DNA of 8,458 bases from Actinomycetota bacterium (lineage in GTDB: Bacteria > Actinomycetota > Actinomycetes > S36-B12), in NCBI GenBank assembly GCA_009702725.1, contig WLHM01000043.1, positions 1-8,458 of the forward strand. The letters run 5' to 3'. The notes beneath the pieces are model-generated. The model made no database searches. It was not told the DNA's origin and worked only from the letters and a program-made list of their open reading frames with translations. This document shows, piece by piece, positions 5,618 through 8,458 of this stretch. Every line of letters begins with the position of its first letter. Within the stretch, counting starts at the first letter, position 1. The position numbers and the translations under genes are program-made.

Positions 5618-7450
5618 GCGCAACGGCGCCGTCACTTTCCATGACCGCGTGTTGGTTACGAAATCAAGTTCTTGGCGAAGTGCATCAGCGGCAGACTTCA
5701 GTGCGATTACCTGAGTTTGCAGGTCTTCAGCAGCCAGCACGACAAATGATTTGATGCCCAGGAAGCCTTCAATTGAATCCGCGGCGTCGGTGACACTTAA
5801 CGTGACCTGCGCGGGTTCACCTGCGGCGCCGTCACCAAGTGGCAAGGTGATCACCGAACCTAGGTAGACCTCCTGCTGCACCGGCCCACCCGGGCCTATT
5901 GCATCAATGCGAGCCACCCCGGGCATCGACCGCGTCGATATCAAAATAGTTAACGGCCCAGCGACTGGACGGGTGAAACGGAAGTCAGCGCGGCAACCCG
6001 GGCGGATCTCCAGGCCCCAGGTTTGTGGTGATCCAAAAGTGCCGATAACTCCAGCATCAACAACTACGAAGTCATCGGAGCCTCGCGGTTGGCGCAGCAT
6101 CGGGGTCAGGCCTTCGGTCTGGAGGTGACGCAGGTATTGATCCGCGTAGCCGCTGTCAGGGGCATCCTCACCCGCTGCGAGTACATACTCCCGGCCCAGA
6201 TCAATAGTCGGATACATCGGCTTCCTGCCTTCCCTTGATCGCGCTTGTTCGATGTCATGGCTTATAGCGTCAGCGACATGTTGCCACGTCAAGTCGACAA
6301 AGTTATCTACAATCTGGCTCTCGATTCGCATACGCGTCTCTAGATTAAGTGCATCGCGTTCGATAACTGTGGCCATGTCACTTGCATTGTCGGATTCAAA
6401 GTAGACGGCAAGTTTGCCACCGGCTTCGGGCAAAGACGAGTTGTGCGCCACCACCGGCAACTTGCCAAAAGCCAAACTCTCAGAGACCGGCAATCCCCAG
6501 CCCTCATACCGACTCGGGTAGACGGTGAACTCGGCATTGGCATAGAAAGCTGCTAGCTCGGCATCACTAACGCTGGTGGAAAGCAGTGAAACCTTGCCGC
6601 CCAACCCGTTGGATTCGACATACGCGCGCAAGAATTCATCGGCGTGCCAACCCAACCGGCCAATACAAACTAGGTCGGGAACGCCATCAATGCCGTGCTT
6701 ATCAACTAATTGCTTCCAGGTGTTTAAAGCGAGAACGTGATTCTTACGGGCCTCGACAGTGCCGACGAATAGTGCGTACGGGCGTGGCCAAGGTCGCACA
6801 CTGGTGTCGTATCTGCCCGGGGTAATGCCACATGGCAGGCCGGTCACACTGCCAGCCGGTGCCTTATCTCCGCGCGCTGTCGCGTACGCAACAAAGTCAC
6901 TTCGACTTGACTGCGAAATCGCCGGCACCATCGATGCAGTGTCGAGGACCAAATTCAAATAGCGCTCAAAGAGTCGGCTAACAGCTGCCGTGTGACCGGT
7001 CTCGAGCACCGGGGTTAAGTCATATAGCAAGTAGACGAGTTTCGCCCCCAGCGCATGGGCATCGCGCGCGGCAAGCATCAATGCATCATTGATCCAGACC
7101 GCCCCGAGGAACGCCAGTACCGTGTTGGCATCAATGCGAACAGGCGGCGCCGTTTGTGCTCTCAGTAAGCAAGTATCTGCGTCATTAGCCTGTGCTTCAC
7201 GATTGGCACTCACCGCAGCCCCAAAGAACTGGGCTACTTCAGCTCGCGTAAGTGCCACGAACACGCCGCGGGGGGGATCCAAGATGACCGCGAGGAGGTA
7301 AGGGTCGGCGGCCAGGAGCAGTGGGGCGGTCTCGGCGATCACCCGCTGCACCCCTGAGACCGACTCTCGGCGCTGAAAGAACTCGATTAGGTCGGTTACG
7401 TCCAGCAGGGTCTGACGGGGCACCACCTCTACCCCGGGCAACTGACTCAC
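5591..7450 (-). CDS. Family 4 glycosyltransferase with C-terminal beta-rich and coiled-coil regions
   Basis: This retaining GT-B glycosyltransferase probably transfers sugars onto the surface glycan at the cytoplasmic membrane. It has 619 residues against roughly 350-400 for a plain GT4. The N-terminal Rossmann half starts with LLDVTDLIEFF and SVSGVQRVIAE (15-40), the acceptor-side pattern of this group. The donor half has LFVGTVEARKNH (227-238) and the catalytic YPSRYEGWGLPVSE (311-324), where E316 and E324 form the EX7E pair. Residues about 412-575 are a beta-rich region (WGLEIRPGCRADFRFTRPV, 478-496) that may bind carbohydrate. The last 45 residues form a short coiled coil ending in TRSWKVTAPLRKLKG (601-615), a tail seen on many polysaccharide-cluster glycosyltransferases. 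The GTG start directly follows AGGG and a -10-like box, so it may be leaderless. V9 or V10 are alternative GTG starts, which leave the conserved LLDVTD element intact. Confidence 0.92.
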   Translation of the reverse strand: MSQLPGVEVVPRQTLLDVTDLIEFFQRRESVSGVQRVIAETAPLLLAADPYLLAVILDPPRGVFVALTRAEVAQFFGAAVSANREAQANDADTCLLRAQTAPPVRIDANTVLAFLGAVWINDALMLAARDAHALGAKLVYLLYDLTPVLETGHTAAVSRLFERYLNLVLDTASMVPAISQSSRSDFVAYATARGDKAPAGSVTGLPCGITPGRYDTSVRPWPRPYALFVGTVEARKNHVLALNTWKQLVDKHGIDGVPDLVCIGRLGWHADEFLRAYVESNGLGGKVSLLSTSVSDAELAAFYANAEFTVYPSRYEGWGLPVSESLAFGKLPVVAHNSSLPEAGGKLAVYFESDNASDMATVIERDALNLETRMRIESQIVDNFVDLTWQHVADAISHDIEQARSREGRKPMYPTIDLGREYVLAAGEDAPDSGYADQYLRHLQTEGLTPMLRQPRGSDDFVVVDAGVIGTFGSPQTWGLEIRPGCRADFRFTRPVAGPLTILISTRSMPGVARIDAIGPGGPVQQEVYLGSVITLPLGDGAAGEPAQVTLSVTDAADSIEGFLGIKSFVVLAAEDLQTQVIALKSAADALRQELDFVTNTRSWKVTAPLRKLKGRGAS

Positions 7451-7462
7451 CCCTAAAACCTA
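7451..7462 (-). promoter_or_regulatory. Putative leaderless promoter of the family 4 glycosyltransferase gene
   Basis: On the minus strand TAGGTT (7462-7457, TANNNT) is followed by TTAGGG and then the GTG start. The 6-nt gap is the same as at the DUF4143 gene. The GGGG next to GTG is too close to act as a ribosome binding site. No good -35 is visible at 17 bp. A downstream GTG pair (codons 9 and 10), preceded by AGAGG, could also be used. Confidence 0.42.
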
Positions 7463-7535
7463 GTCAATTCACGAAACTCTTGGGTCAGCAGCGCCCTGTC
7501 CACCTTAAAAACTGGCCGCGCAGCCCTCCCGGGTG

Positions 7536-7568
7536 TACATTTCGTGTCCAACAGGTTAAGGATTGGAG
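7536..7568 (+). promoter_or_regulatory. Candidate -10 box and ribosome binding site of the sulfotransferase-like gene
   Basis: TACATT at 7536-7541 fits TANNNT, with transcription expected near 7548. GGAG at 7565-7568 lies 8 nt before the GTG at 7577. Together they favour that start over the in-frame GTG at 7544, which would be upstream of the predicted transcript and has no ribosome binding site. The -35 region is weak. Confidence 0.42.
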
Positions 7569-7576
7569 AACTGACG

Positions 7577-8338
<762 letters not shown>

Positions 8339-8339
8339 A

Positions 8340-8458
8340 TTAGCCGCTTACCAAAGTCCGCATTAGTTCCACCCAACTTAATTGAGCACGCTGTTCTTTG
8401 CTCTGCGCAAGTGGGCGCAAATGCTCATGAAGGTCACCGAGTTTGCGCAGTGACTGCA
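8340..8458 (-). CDS. 3' end of an unidentified gene entering from the right
   Basis: The frame ending in TAA at 8342-8340 is open to the window edge and gives 38 residues, with QSLRKLGDLHEHLRPL and then ELMRTLVSG at the C-terminus. It is rich in charged and leucine residues, looks alpha-helical, and is the only one of the three minus-strand frames that combines an open run with a plausible protein composition; the others stop after 26 and 7 codons. It converges on the sulfotransferase-like gene with one base between the stop codons. The family cannot be named from this fragment; another polysaccharide-locus protein is a guess from context. Confidence 0.55.
   Translation of the reverse strand, partial: QSLRKLGDLHEHLRPLAQSKEQRAQLSWVELMRTLVSG

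Noticed and set aside
7544..7576. GTG at 7544 as the start of the sulfotransferase-like gene
   Set aside because: It has no ribosome binding site and lies only 2 nt behind the best -10 box, so it would be upstream of the transcript. GTG 7577 has GGAG 8 nt before it.

Overview
The window looks like part of a cell-surface polysaccharide locus from an actinobacterium (Actinomycetota) of moderate G+C content. The evidence is indirect. Five of the six visible protein starts other than the exporter permease and the secreted protein are best read as GTG or are cut off. Two GTG starts sit exactly 6 nt behind a TANNNT -10 box with no usable ribosome binding site, a leaderless arrangement common in actinobacteria. 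The protein families also fit (Wzm/Wzt-type glycan exporter, DUF4143 ATPase, secreted Ig-like protein with an Ala-rich Sec signal). A freshwater planktonic actinobacterium is possible, but the sequence alone cannot settle this.

Layout. Positions 1-2829 (minus strand) hold a tight operon read leftwards: an ABC-2 permease (Wzm-like), its ATPase with a C-terminal glycan-recognition domain (Wzt-like; ATGA overlap with the permease), and a family 2 glycosyltransferase that runs off the left edge. Upstream of it, 2894-4168 (minus) is a stand-alone AAA ATPase/DUF4143 protein with its own putative leaderless promoter. This promoter is overlapped by an array of four 23-bp tandem repeats (about 4178-4269) in the divergent intergenic region. 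To the right, 4335-5573 (plus) encodes a secreted protein made of about four Ig-like modules. It ends in a strong hairpin terminator whose arms lie in the last codons of the convergent gene. That gene, 5591-7450 (minus), is a large family 4 glycosyltransferase with an extra C-terminal beta-rich region and a coiled-coil tail. Divergent from it, 7577-8338 (plus) encodes a very compact sulfotransferase-like protein ending in eleven alanines, all encoded by GCA. One base after its stop lies the stop of a convergent minus-strand gene, of which only the last 38 codons are in the window.

Working model (inference): the two glycosyltransferases assemble a surface glycan, the sulfotransferase-like protein may modify it, and the Wzm/Wzt pair exports it, with the Wzt C-terminal domain recognising the finished chain. 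The secreted Ig-like protein may be a surface or matrix partner. The DUF4143 ATPase looks like an accessory gene placed between exporter and secreted protein. No RNA genes, insertion sequences, CRISPR arrays or origins were seen, and no stretch over 300 bases lacks a gene.
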